DNA of 6,781 nt from Anaerolineae bacterium (GTDB taxonomy: Bacteria > Chloroflexota > Anaerolineae > Promineifilales > Promineifilaceae). The stretch spans positions 1-6,781 of the forward strand of contig JACSSI010000265.1 in NCBI GenBank assembly GCA_014879345.1, in the 5' to 3' direction. Of this stretch, positions 1-5,929 are shown in pieces (the first letter of the stretch is position 1; each line of letters begins with the position of its first letter). The translations under genes were made by a program, and so were the position numbers. The notes under the pieces were generated by a model. That model saw only the letters and a list, made by a program, of their open reading frames with translations, ran no database searches and was not told where the DNA came from.

Positions 1-173
1 TTTTATCTGTTAAAGTTCTATAAGGTTTTTAGTTAAAGGTTTACATAATCTGTTTTTAAATAAGGTTTACAAGACACTTTGTTGGTAAGGTATCTTTGCA
101 TTGCCTATCATCTTTACAGACCAGATTGTTAATAAACCTGTCAGGTCTTGTCTGTGATTTATTGCGATATTAT
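1..173. other. AT-rich non-coding stretch beyond mtlA
   Basis: No credible reading frame covers this stretch; it lies 3' of mtlA and reaches the window edge. It is much more AT-rich than the genes. The motif TAAGGT or AAAGGT recurs at 21-26, 35-40, 61-66 and 87-92, with start spacings of 14, 26 and 26. Two of these copies extend to AAGGTTTACA (36-45 and 62-71). Nested inverted repeats lie at 116-155. It may be the intergenic region in front of a gene to the left, or the 3' end of the mtl unit. No gene for a mannitol IIB or IIA protein fits here. Confidence 0.6.
116..155 (-). terminator. Nested inverted repeat, possible weak mtlA terminator
   Basis: An inner inverted repeat ACCTG-T-CAGGT (136-146) lies inside outer arms ACAGAC (116-121) and GTCTGT (150-155). 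Read on the minus strand just after the mtlA stop, the inner part can fold as AGACCT-GAC-AGGTTT (148 down to 134, including one G-T pair), followed by ATTAA. It lacks a proper T-run, so it would be a weak terminator. A protein-binding palindrome is an equally good reading. Confidence 0.25.
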
Positions 174-1241
174 CTATAAACCGGGAACGGCCGTTAAACC
201 AGCCCCTTCTGCTTCCTCTTCATAATCCAAATCTGGCACTGGGCGTACCTTTAAGATCAACGCGCCTACCACAGCGGCCGCTACAACCCCAATGAGCACA
301 CCCATCAACACTGAGAAATGCTTTCCGGGGGGAATAACAGCCAGATAGGCGAAGATGGAACCGGGGGACGGGGTAGCCACCAGACCGGCATTCGAGATAG
401 AGAACCAGAAGTCAGCCGCCATACCGCCAGCAATTACCGACAAGAGCATGATGGGATGCGCCAATACGTAGGGGAAATAAATCTCGTGAATGCCGCCGAA
501 AAAGTGGATAACCATCGCGCCAGGTGAAGATTGTTTGAGCAAGCCTTTGCCAGCGATAAAGTAGGCAATCAACAGCCCCATGCCGGGGCCTGGGTTCGTT
601 TCCAGCAAGAAATAGACTGAAAATCCATTATCTGTAACTTGCTGCACACCCAAGGGTGTCAGGATGCCATGATTGATAGCATTGTTCAGGAAGAGAATCT
701 TGGCAGGCTCAATGAGAATGGCGGCCAAGACCAGTAACCCGGCATCGACAAGCGCTTCAACGCCTGCGCCCAATGTGTTGCTGAACGCCTCAACAGCGGG
801 GCCAACAGCGATATAAGCAACCATAATCAGAACGATGGCTAGAAGACCGGAAGAAAAATTATTGACCAGCATTTCAAAACCTACTGGAATATGGTCTTCG
901 AGGAGTTCGTCAATTTTCTTGATAGACCAGCCACCAAGCGGCCCCATGATCATAGCGCCCAAGAACATGGGAATGTCGGCGCCAACCACAACACCCATCG
1001 TCGCGGCAGCGCCAACCACAGCGCCGCGCTGTCCATAAACCAGGTAACCACCCGTGTAACCAATGAGGATGGGCAGCAAATAAAGGATCATCGGCCCGAC
1101 AAGTTCTGCCAGATTTTCATTAGGAATCCAACCCGTCGGAATAAATAAGGCTGTAATTAAACCCCAGGCAATAAACGCCCCGATGTTGGGAATGATCATC
1201 CCGGCCAAAAAACCACCTACACTTTGAATCTTTTCTCTCAT
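174..1241 (-). CDS. mtlA: Mannitol PTS permease, IIC domain only
   Basis: Membrane channel component (EIIC) of the mannitol phosphoenolpyruvate phosphotransferase system; it carries mannitol across the cytoplasmic membrane while a IIB protein phosphorylates it. The 355 residues follow the IIC part of E. coli MtlA closely from the start, including PNIGAFIAWG (18-27), FLNNAINHGI (184-193, with the conserved His at 191), NPGPGMG (216-222) and the substrate-binding signature GGIHEIYFPYVL (249-260, with Glu at 253). Hydrophobic segments fill most of the chain. The protein ends in a short acidic tail after about residue 335. Full-length E. coli MtlA has about 637 residues and Gram-positive IICB forms about 470, so both cytoplasmic phosphoryl-transfer domains are absent here and must be supplied by other proteins. 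The start is well supported: AAGGAGA lies 7 bases before the ATG. The stop is TAG. It lies 281 bp downstream of mtlR on the same strand and is presumably activated by MtlR. The palindrome AACGGCCGTT lies in the last codons. Confidence 0.95.
   Translation of the reverse strand: MREKIQSVGGFLAGMIIPNIGAFIAWGLITALFIPTGWIPNENLAELVGPMILYLLPILIGYTGGYLVYGQRGAVVGAAATMGVVVGADIPMFLGAMIMGPLGGWSIKKIDELLEDHIPVGFEMLVNNFSSGLLAIVLIMVAYIAVGPAVEAFSNTLGAGVEALVDAGLLVLAAILIEPAKILFLNNAINHGILTPLGVQQVTDNGFSVYFLLETNPGPGMGLLIAYFIAGKGLLKQSSPGAMVIHFFGGIHEIYFPYVLAHPIMLLSVIAGGMAADFWFSISNAGLVATPSPGSIFAYLAVIPPGKHFSVLMGVLIGVVAAAVVGALILKVRPVPDLDYEEEAEGAGLTAVPGL
186..195. repeat. AACGGCCGTT palindrome, first of seven
   Basis: Exact copies lie at 186-195, 1865-1874, 2377-2386, 3326-3335, 4308-4317, 4360-4369 and 6668-6677. 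In genes they are read as Thr-Ala-Val (186, 1865, 4360, 6668), Asn-Gly-Arg (2377) and Arg-Pro-Leu (4308), so the three reading frames are all used. A near copy lacking the first two bases is at 6015-6022. Confidence 0.85.
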
Positions 1242-1248
1242 GCTGAAG

Positions 1249-1255
1249 TCTCCTT
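1249..1255 (-). promoter_or_regulatory. Strong Shine-Dalgarno of mtlA
   Basis: On the minus strand AAGGAGA stands 7 bases ahead of the mtlA ATG (1241-1239). This fixes the start codon. Confidence 0.8.
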
Positions 1256-1300
1256 CTTCACGTATTGACTTTTGCAGATTAAGAAGTTAACTCGGTAGAC

Positions 1301-1349
1301 CCTCTCTCCCCAGCCCTCGCCCCTTTGGGGGAGGGTTAGGGTGGGGGTT
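1301..1349. repeat. Long GC-rich imperfect hairpin in the mtlA leader
   Basis: The stretch folds about a TTT loop at 1324-1326. CCCC (1320-1323) pairs with GGGG (1327-1330); after one G/G mismatch CCCTC (1314-1318) pairs with GAGGG (1332-1336); pairing then continues with mismatches and wobbles through AG/TT and CCC/GGG to the ends. One strand is almost purely C and T, the other G-rich. It lies between the candidate mtlA promoter and its Shine-Dalgarno, so it would be in the 5' leader. C-rich/G-rich hairpins of this look are common dispersed intergenic repeats in environmental bacteria, from memory. Only one copy is in this window. Confidence 0.6.
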
Positions 1350-1383
1350 GATTACCAAATTAAAAATTTAAATTGCAATAGCC

Positions 1384-1412
1384 AGTACAAATAAAAAACT
1401 TAAATTTGTCAG
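1384..1412 (-). promoter_or_regulatory. Candidate mtlA promoter
   Basis: On the minus strand CTGACA (1412-1407; five of six matches to TTGACA) and TGTACT (1389-1384; four of six matches to TATAAT) are separated by 17 bases. The weak -10 suits an activator-dependent promoter, and the -35 overlaps the inverted repeat at 1405-1424. Transcription from here would give a leader of roughly 135 bases carrying the GC-rich hairpin. Confidence 0.35.
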
Positions 1413-1424
1413 CCTGTGGACAAA
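1405..1424. promoter_or_regulatory. Candidate MtlR operator
   Basis: TTTGTC (1405-1410) and GACAAA (1419-1424) form a 20-bp inverted repeat with an 8-base centre, AGCCTGTG. It resembles the MtlR box of Firmicutes as I recall it (TTGNCACA-N4-TGTGNCAA): the left half TTGTCA matches, and the right half TGTGGACAA has one extra base. It overlaps the candidate -35 of mtlA, a plausible place for an activator. No footprint evidence exists here; this is pattern matching plus context. Confidence 0.35.
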
Positions 1425-1452
1425 ATACAGGTTGCAAAAACGGATAGAGGGA

Positions 1453-1476
1453 GAGGAAATTTCCGGGGATTTCCTC
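1453..1476. repeat. Perfect 8-bp inverted repeat between mtlR and mtlA
   Basis: GAGGAAAT (1453-1460) and ATTTCCTC (1469-1476) are perfect inverted repeats around an 8-base loop. The element directly follows the T-run of the mtlR terminator candidate on the minus strand. It could be a second stem of that terminator region or a binding site. Confidence 0.45.
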
Positions 1477-1498
1477 AAAAAAACGTCCGGAGCGTTTT
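1477..1498 (-). terminator. Terminator-like hairpin after mtlR
   Basis: On the minus strand, 24 bases past the mtlR stop, AAAACG (1498-1493) pairs with CGTTTT (1485-1480) across a 7-base loop, and the T-run continues to 1477 (seven T in all). The stem has only two GC pairs, so termination would be inefficient. This suggests mtlR and mtlA are only partly uncoupled. Confidence 0.4.
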
Positions 1499-1522
1499 GG
1501 AAAACAAGTTAGTTGTTGGCTT

Positions 1523-3079
1523 TTAGGCAAGCCATTGGGTGATTTTTTCTACGTCTTCAGGTAGTAATAATGGGTGTACTTGAATGATATTATTTTGCTT
1601 GTCGGTGGCTGTCGTTGTTAACGGCACTGTGGTGATAATTAGTTCAGCACTCTCAATCATTTTTTGGTTGAGTTCACGTAAAGAAACGACGCGCAAGGTG
1701 CCTAGTCTTGGAAAGCGTGCTTTGAGCCGTGCCACCAGCAACTGCGCCGTCGCCATGCCGCTGGGGCAGACGATGATGACTTCTTGCACGAGGTTTGGGT
1801 GTTCGCGGATGTAGGCGGCGCGGAGCAACAGGGCGATGTTGTTGATTTCGTTTTCTGGCAGGACAACGGCCGTTCTCTGCTCAATGATGCCCGCCAAAAC
1901 TATTGCCAACTTCCGTTCAAAGCCATATTTGCCTGATAATTCTGTGCGTTCATTGGTGTGGGGCGTCCATAAATTAAATCGGTGCCGCAAACAGGCTGGG
2001 ATAATATGAATGACCAGACCATCGCGTAATGTTTTATCCAGAGCCAGATGCGGCAGGCCATAGGTATTGACGATGCAGGCAACCAGTTCATCAATGAGTT
2101 CCGTGAAGATATTGTCTATTTCTAAATCGCCGGGCCAGCGATCGTTCCTGGGTGCGGCCAGAAAGTGCATGGCAATATAGGCGATTTCAGTTTCAGGCCA
2201 GCGTGTATTTGAGCGCCAGCCCAAATGCTTGGCAATTTGCGTGGCGACTGCCCAGATGTTGAGTGTTTGCAGCCAATTGAGCATCTGTTCCTGGACGAGA
2301 ACGATGTTGCCCGCTTGCACCCGGTCTGTTTGCACGGCCAGATTGAGTGCTAAATCAAGTACGGCATCATCTGTGAAACGGCCGTTTAGCTGCGCCTCAG
2401 CATACGTAACCTGACCAAACGTTCTCTGCACATCCCACCGTTTGATTTGCGTGCGCACTTTTGCCACAATGGGCATCAAATTGGCATCTGTACCCAGTTC
2501 AAAAATCAAACCCTGGGCATGAGCCATTTTAATCAGGGGTTTACCAAGCGGCGTCTGCCCCCATAACAACGCCGATAAAGCCTGACGAAAAGCACCTTCT
2601 GCGCCACGAATCTCAAACCCATAGTTGGGGCGGCGCTCCAGACTCAACCCATGGCTCTGTATCCAGGGTTCAATCGACTCAATATCCTTCAGGATGGTCG
2701 TGCGCGAAACTTCAGTAAGCTGCTGAAGCTGATATAAAATGAGCGGCTCATCGGCAACAAGTAAAATCAGTGCGATAAGCTGCTGCCGTTCCTCAACCGA
2801 CAAGACAAGTTGGAACCTGTCATCTGTGGCTAATTCACGCAAGAGTTCTCGGCACTTTTCAGGGGAACAGACTAATTGAGCGCCAACACCCGGGGTAACT
2901 TTCAGGGTGACATCCCGCTGCTCCAACCAGGCCCGCAGCCCTTTCAGGCCATAGTTGACCTGGCGCGAGGTCAAATCCATCTCCCCGGCTAAATCGGCGG
3001 AGCCAAGCGGCTCATTCGACTCTACCAAGAGTTGAAGGATGTCTCGCTGACGGGTGGTTAAGGCTGTCATCATGAACAC
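1523..3079 (-). CDS. mtlR: PRD-domain mannitol operon activator lacking the EIIA domain
   Basis: DNA-binding regulator of the MtlR/LicR class, whose activity is set by PTS phosphorylation; the neighbouring IIC permease identifies mannitol as the likely signal. Reading along the 518 residues: an N-terminal winged HTH (about 5-65), a second HTH-like region (about 95-160), PRD1 (about 200-312), PRD2 (about 318-425) and a GatB-like IIB domain (432-518) with the P-loop CPSGMATAQLL and Cys at 438. Expected PRD histidines are present at 305 (YIAMHFLAAP) and 358 (LVIHIIPA), the latter matching the activating His of Bacillus MtlR. Asn246 and Leu418 occupy the other two His positions. The chain ends after the IIB-like domain, whereas Bacillus MtlR has about 690 residues with a terminal EIIA-like domain. 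The long form starts with GTG at 3079; ATG codons at 3073 and 3070 are real alternatives, as no clear Shine-Dalgarno decides. Two AACGGCCGTT palindromes lie inside. Confidence 0.9.
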   Translation of the reverse strand: MFMMTALTTRQRDILQLLVESNEPLGSADLAGEMDLTSRQVNYGLKGLRAWLEQRDVTLKVTPGVGAQLVCSPEKCRELLRELATDDRFQLVLSVEERQQLIALILLVADEPLILYQLQQLTEVSRTTILKDIESIEPWIQSHGLSLERRPNYGFEIRGAEGAFRQALSALLWGQTPLGKPLIKMAHAQGLIFELGTDANLMPIVAKVRTQIKRWDVQRTFGQVTYAEAQLNGRFTDDAVLDLALNLAVQTDRVQAGNIVLVQEQMLNWLQTLNIWAVATQIAKHLGWRSNTRWPETEIAYIAMHFLAAPRNDRWPGDLEIDNIFTELIDELVACIVNTYGLPHLALDKTLRDGLVIHIIPACLRHRFNLWTPHTNERTELSGKYGFERKLAIVLAGIIEQRTAVVLPENEINNIALLLRAAYIREHPNLVQEVIIVCPSGMATAQLLVARLKARFPRLGTLRVVSLRELNQKMIESAELIITTVPLTTTATDKQNNIIQVHPLLLPEDVEKITQWLA

Positions 3080-3195
3080 GCTGTCTGTTTTCCCGAACCT
3101 AATTTATTGTTTTTTTGAAATCAGGCCATTAAATTTTGGATATTGGATTTTTGAAGGTTGGGAGCGTTTATCCTGTTTATTCATCAATGTTTGTC

Positions 3196-3201
3196 ATTAT
3201 A
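3196..3201 (-). promoter_or_regulatory. Perfect -10 hexamer towards mtlR
   Basis: TATAAT reads on the minus strand about 117 bases ahead of the longest mtlR start. No good -35 is seen at 16-18 bases; the best choices (GTTATT, TTATTG) are poor and overlap the inverted repeat at 3216-3236, so a bound regulator could control it. Confidence 0.35.
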
Positions 3202-3215
3202 AGGCAGTTTTGCAC

Positions 3216-3236
3216 AACAATAACAGTGGATTGTTA
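3216..3236. promoter_or_regulatory. Candidate operator in the divergent region
   Basis: Two overlapping inverted repeats are present: AACAAT (3216-3221) with ATTGTT (3230-3235), and TAACA (3221-3225) with TGTTA (3232-3236). They sit where the -35 of the mtlR promoter would be. The bound protein is unknown; the sequence does not match the site at 1405-1424. Confidence 0.3.
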
Positions 3237-3281
3237 CAACTTTTTGTATAGTAGTTATGACAAAATGAGATTTATTGCCTT

Positions 3282-3310
3282 TTAACACAAGTTTTTCTTT
3301 TTGTGATAAT
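3282..3310 (+). promoter_or_regulatory. Sigma70-like promoter of the hydrolase-ligase operon
   Basis: TTAACA (3282-3287; five of six to consensus) and GATAAT (3305-3310; five of six) are exactly 17 bases apart, and TG at 3302-3303 gives an extended -10. Transcription would start near 3317, leaving a leader of about 93 bases that includes the 16-bp palindrome and the hairpin repeat. Confidence 0.55.
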
Positions 3311-3322
3311 GGATTGTTTGCC

Positions 3323-3338
3323 GGAAACGGCCGTTTCC
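3323..3338. repeat. 16-bp perfect palindrome around AACGGCCGTT
   Basis: GGAAACGG (3323-3330) is followed directly by its reverse complement CCGTTTCC (3331-3338). It is the only one of seven AACGGCCGTT copies lying between genes and the one with the longest symmetry. It falls just downstream of the predicted transcription start. Confidence 0.75.
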
Positions 3339-3372
3339 CCTATAACATCTCTCTCATCTAATCCCAACAATC

Positions 3373-3395
3373 CTGCCTTCGACAAGCTCAGGCAG
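3373..3395. repeat. Short hairpin repeat in the leader (copy 1)
   Basis: CTGCCT (3373-3378) and AGGCAG (3390-3395) close an 11-base loop, TCGACAAGCTC. The 19-bp core at 3375-3393 is identical to 6127-6145, where the loop is the same but the stem is longer. The right arm ends 14 bases before the ATG at 3410, so folding in the mRNA could affect ribosome access. The core resembles a CTTCGACAAGCTCAGG-type dispersed repeat familiar from many environmental genomes, from memory. Confidence 0.7.
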
Positions 3396-3409
3396 CGCCA
3401 AAAGAAAAT

Positions 3410-5929
3410 ATGAAAAAGAAACTACGTGGTATCAAACGAACCGATATCCAGTTAGACTACGACCTGTACCGGGTGAATGTACGCATGCGGGGCGTGGCTG
3501 ATTCCTACCTGAGTGTCGTCGATCTACATCCAGAAGGGATAGAAAAGACGATTATGTTTGTGCATGGCTACGCCGGGGTGCTTGAATCATGGGAACATCA
3601 GATCAACCACTTCGCCCGTACCCATCGCGTGGTCGCACCCGACTTGCGCGGACACGGCCAAAGCGACGCCCCCTACACCGACTACACCATGCGCGAGATG
3701 GTTTCTGATCTGCACGCCATCGTCGTCGATTTGGATTTTCCTGAAAAGTTCATCCTGGTGGCGCATTCTTTTGGCGGCTCTATCGCCGTTGAATATGCCA
3801 ACGCCCATCCCGAACGGCTAGAAAAACTTGTCTTGATTGCCACTGCTGGCGAATATCCACTGCCCAAAGCGGCACGATGGGCCACACGCATCCCGGGCAA
3901 AATAGGGCAGCCGTTTTGGAAATACCGCACTCGCTATGATGCCGAGTTTCATGTGATGAAGCGCATGGCGGCCAACAATGTGCTGAAGTGGCAGGGGTGG
4001 TCACTAATGCGCAATATCACCACGCCCACCCTGGTCGTTACCGGGGAACGGGACAATTATTTCCCGCGTGAGGTGTTTGACGATGTGGGCAAGATGATCC
4101 CCAATGCCGAAGTGTATGATGTCGGTTCAGCTAAACACAAAGTGCAGCTAGAGCGGCATGAAGCGGTCATCCGCGTGATTGAACGCTTTATTGATGATGA
4201 CGAGAAGAGTTCTTGGCGCGATGACGCCCAAAAAGATGATCCGCTGGCGGAACGCATCTGGCTGCGTAGTTACAGCCCGGACACACCACCCATGCTGCCG
4301 ATTCCGGAACGGCCGTTAACCATCTTCCTGGACAGCGCCGCCAAATGGTTGCCCAAGCAAACGGCCGTTATCTTCTACAACCACCATCTAACCTACCAGC
4401 AGCTCAACGACAAAGTAAACCGCTTTGCCCAGGTGCTGCACGGCAAAGGCGTGCAGCCCGGCGACCGGGTAATGCTTGTTCTGCCCAACATGCCCCAAAT
4501 GATCATCGCCTTTTACGCCACCCTCAAAGTCGGCGGCATCGCCGTCATGCCCAACCCCGATGCCGATGCAGCCCTCATCACCCAACAAGCCATCATGACC
4601 ACGCCCAAAGTGATGGTGACACTCAAAAGTTTTGGCCGCCTGGCACAAGCCATCAGAGAAAAATCCGGCCTGAAACAATTTATATTCGCCGACATTAAAC
4701 CCGTCGTCAGCGCCAAGGTATACAAGGCACTAATCGACCGCTGGCAGCTACCCGCCAGTCAACCCGAAGACGCCGCCATCGTGCGGGCCATTGGCGAACC
4801 AATGGACAGTTTAATGGACGACGTGCCAGCCATCGCCCCGCCCCGAGTACATGTAAAAGGTGAAGACCTGGCCGCTATTTTATTCACCAGCGGCACCACC
4901 GATGAACCAAAAGGCGTCTGCCTCACCCACAAAAATCTGGTAGCCAACACCTTGCAAACCCGCCACTGGATTCCTGATCTGGTTTACGGCAAGGAAGTGT
5001 GCCTCGCCGTCTTGCCCATCATTCACAGCTACGGCCTCATCAACGCCATGAGTTTGCCCATTGCGTTGGGCGGCACCGTGATACTCTCGCCCGTTTTTGA
5101 TGTCGCCGAAGTGCTGAGCCATATTCGGGATTATGGTGTCACCCTTTTCCCCGGTGTGCCGTCTATGTATACCGCCATCAACCACTTTCCGGCGGCACGT
5201 GAATATGGTTTAGGCTCCATCAAGGCGTGTGTCAGCGGCGCGGCGCCGCTGCCCATTGAAGTGCAGGAAGAGTTTGAGAAATTAACGCGCGGTCGTTTAG
5301 TAGAAGGATATGGTCTCACAGAAGCCTCACCCGTCACCCATGCCAATCCGCTGTATGGCGTGCGTAAACCTGGCTCAATTGGTGTGCCTGTGCCAAATAC
5401 CGAAGCCAAAATCATAGATTTGGTGACGGGCGAGCCGGTGGCGCAAGGTGAAATTGGGGAATTGGCCGTGCGCGGGCCGCAGGTGATGCAGGGGTATTGG
5501 CAAGATCAGGCAGCCACCGATGAAGTGATCAAAGATGGCTGGCTCAACACAGGTGATGTGGCAGTGATGGACAGAGATGGTTATTTCCAGATTATCAGCC
5601 GCAAACGGGACACCATCATGTTTGGCGATTACAGTGTTTTTCCGCGTGATGTAGAAGAAGTGCTGTACGAGAATAACAAGGTGATGGAAGTGGCCGTGGT
5701 GGGCGTGGGCAAGGTAGCTGGCGAGCAAAAAATCAAGGCGTTTGTCGTGCCGCGTCCGGGCAGCGCCTTAACAGAGGATGAACTGATGCAAATGTGCCAT
5801 AGACGACTAGACCCATATGCTGTACCCTGGGAAATCGAATTCCGCGAAGCATTGCCAAAATCGTTTATTGGTAAAGTATTGCGTCGCGTATTGGTACAAG
5901 AAGTAGAAGGGAATGATGGCACTGTTTGA
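3410..5929 (+). CDS. Fusion of serine alpha/beta hydrolase and long-chain acyl-CoA ligase
   Basis: Two enzymes in one 839-residue chain with no signal peptide, so probably cytoplasmic. Residues about 20-262 are an alpha/beta hydrolase: oxyanion region MFVHGYAG (49-56), nucleophile Ser120 in AHSFGG, Asp215 in GERDNYFP and His243 in SAKHKVQLE form the triad. A charged linker (about 263-295) leads to an AMP-forming ligase of the FadD/LcfA type (about 298-830): P-loop TSGTTDEPKG (493-502), FPGVPSMY (580-587), EGYGLTEASPVTHANP (632-647), TGD (714-716), hinge SRKRD (730-734) and Lys822 in PKSFIGKVLRR. The ligase half should form acyl-AMP and then acyl-CoA from fatty acid, ATP and CoA; the hydrolase half should cleave an ester or thioester. 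Supplying free acid to the ligase is inference. Oddities: Asp498 where the P-loop normally has Gly, and FGDYSVFP where relatives have xGYNIYP. The ATG has only a weak purine-rich upstream stretch. The next gene overlaps its end by 17 bases. Confidence 0.92.
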   Translation: MKKKLRGIKRTDIQLDYDLYRVNVRMRGVADSYLSVVDLHPEGIEKTIMFVHGYAGVLESWEHQINHFARTHRVVAPDLRGHGQSDAPYTDYTMREMVSDLHAIVVDLDFPEKFILVAHSFGGSIAVEYANAHPERLEKLVLIATAGEYPLPKAARWATRIPGKIGQPFWKYRTRYDAEFHVMKRMAANNVLKWQGWSLMRNITTPTLVVTGERDNYFPREVFDDVGKMIPNAEVYDVGSAKHKVQLERHEAVIRVIERFIDDDEKSSWRDDAQKDDPLAERIWLRSYSPDTPPMLPIPERPLTIFLDSAAKWLPKQTAVIFYNHHLTYQQLNDKVNRFAQVLHGKGVQPGDRVMLVLPNMPQMIIAFYATLKVGGIAVMPNPDADAALITQQAIMTTPKVMVTLKSFGRLAQAIREKSGLKQFIFADIKPVVSAKVYKALIDRWQLPASQPEDAAIVRAIGEPMDSLMDDVPAIAPPRVHVKGEDLAAILFTSGTTDEPKGVCLTHKNLVANTLQTRHWIPDLVYGKEVCLAVLPIIHSYGLINAMSLPIALGGTVILSPVFDVAEVLSHIRDYGVTLFPGVPSMYTAINHFPAAREYGLGSIKACVSGAAPLPIEVQEEFEKLTRGRLVEGYGLTEASPVTHANPLYGVRKPGSIGVPVPNTEAKIIDLVTGEPVAQGEIGELAVRGPQVMQGYWQDQAATDEVIKDGWLNTGDVAVMDRDGYFQIISRKRDTIMFGDYSVFPRDVEEVLYENNKVMEVAVVGVGKVAGEQKIKAFVVPRPGSALTEDELMQMCHRRLDPYAVPWEIEFREALPKSFIGKVLRRVLVQEVEGNDGTV
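5905..5910 (+). promoter_or_regulatory. Ribosome binding site inside the fusion gene
   Basis: AGAAGG, within the last codons of the fusion gene, lies 2 or 5 bases ahead of the adjacent ATG codons at 5913 and 5916. The spacing favours the second ATG; both are in the same frame. This supports translational coupling of the two genes. Confidence 0.55.

Larger units (their letters stand above)
3080..3409. other. Divergent intergenic region
   Basis: These 330 bases separate mtlR (minus) from the hydrolase-ligase gene (plus) and carry no convincing gene. The half next to mtlR is AT-rich. It holds promoter candidates in both directions, an inverted repeat at 3216-3236, a 16-bp palindrome at 3323-3338 and a short hairpin repeat at 3373-3395, described separately. 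Confidence 0.7.

Noticed and set aside
1..173. Remnant of a IIB domain after the mtlA stop
   Set aside because: No frame after the TAG encodes a IIB-like cysteine loop; the stretch is AT-rich with many stops.
273..282. AGCGGCCGCT as another member of the iterated palindrome family
   Set aside because: It shares only the CGGCCG core and occurs once; it is not an AACGGCCGTT copy.
1523..3079. BglG/LicT-type RNA-binding antiterminator
   Set aside because: The N-terminus is an HTH DNA-binding region rather than the short CAT RNA-binding domain, and a IIB-like domain follows the PRDs, as in MtlR/LicR activators.
3054..3251. Small plus-strand reading frame across the mtlR start
   Set aside because: No ribosome binding site, AT-driven composition, and it overlaps the mtlR start and the mtlR promoter region.
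4345..4698. Reading frames of 60-120 codons overlapping the fusion gene on both strands
   Set aside because: They are shadows of the high-GC codon pattern of the fusion gene; none shows a recognisable domain or its own start signals.
3410..5929. OleBC-type fusion of long-chain olefin biosynthesis (hydrolase then AMP-ligase)
   Set aside because: The domain order matches, but OleB belongs to the haloalkane-dehalogenase group with an Asp nucleophile, while here the nucleophile is Ser120 (AHSFGG). The ligase half carries FadD/LcfA signatures rather than those of OleC, and no oleA or oleD is visible.
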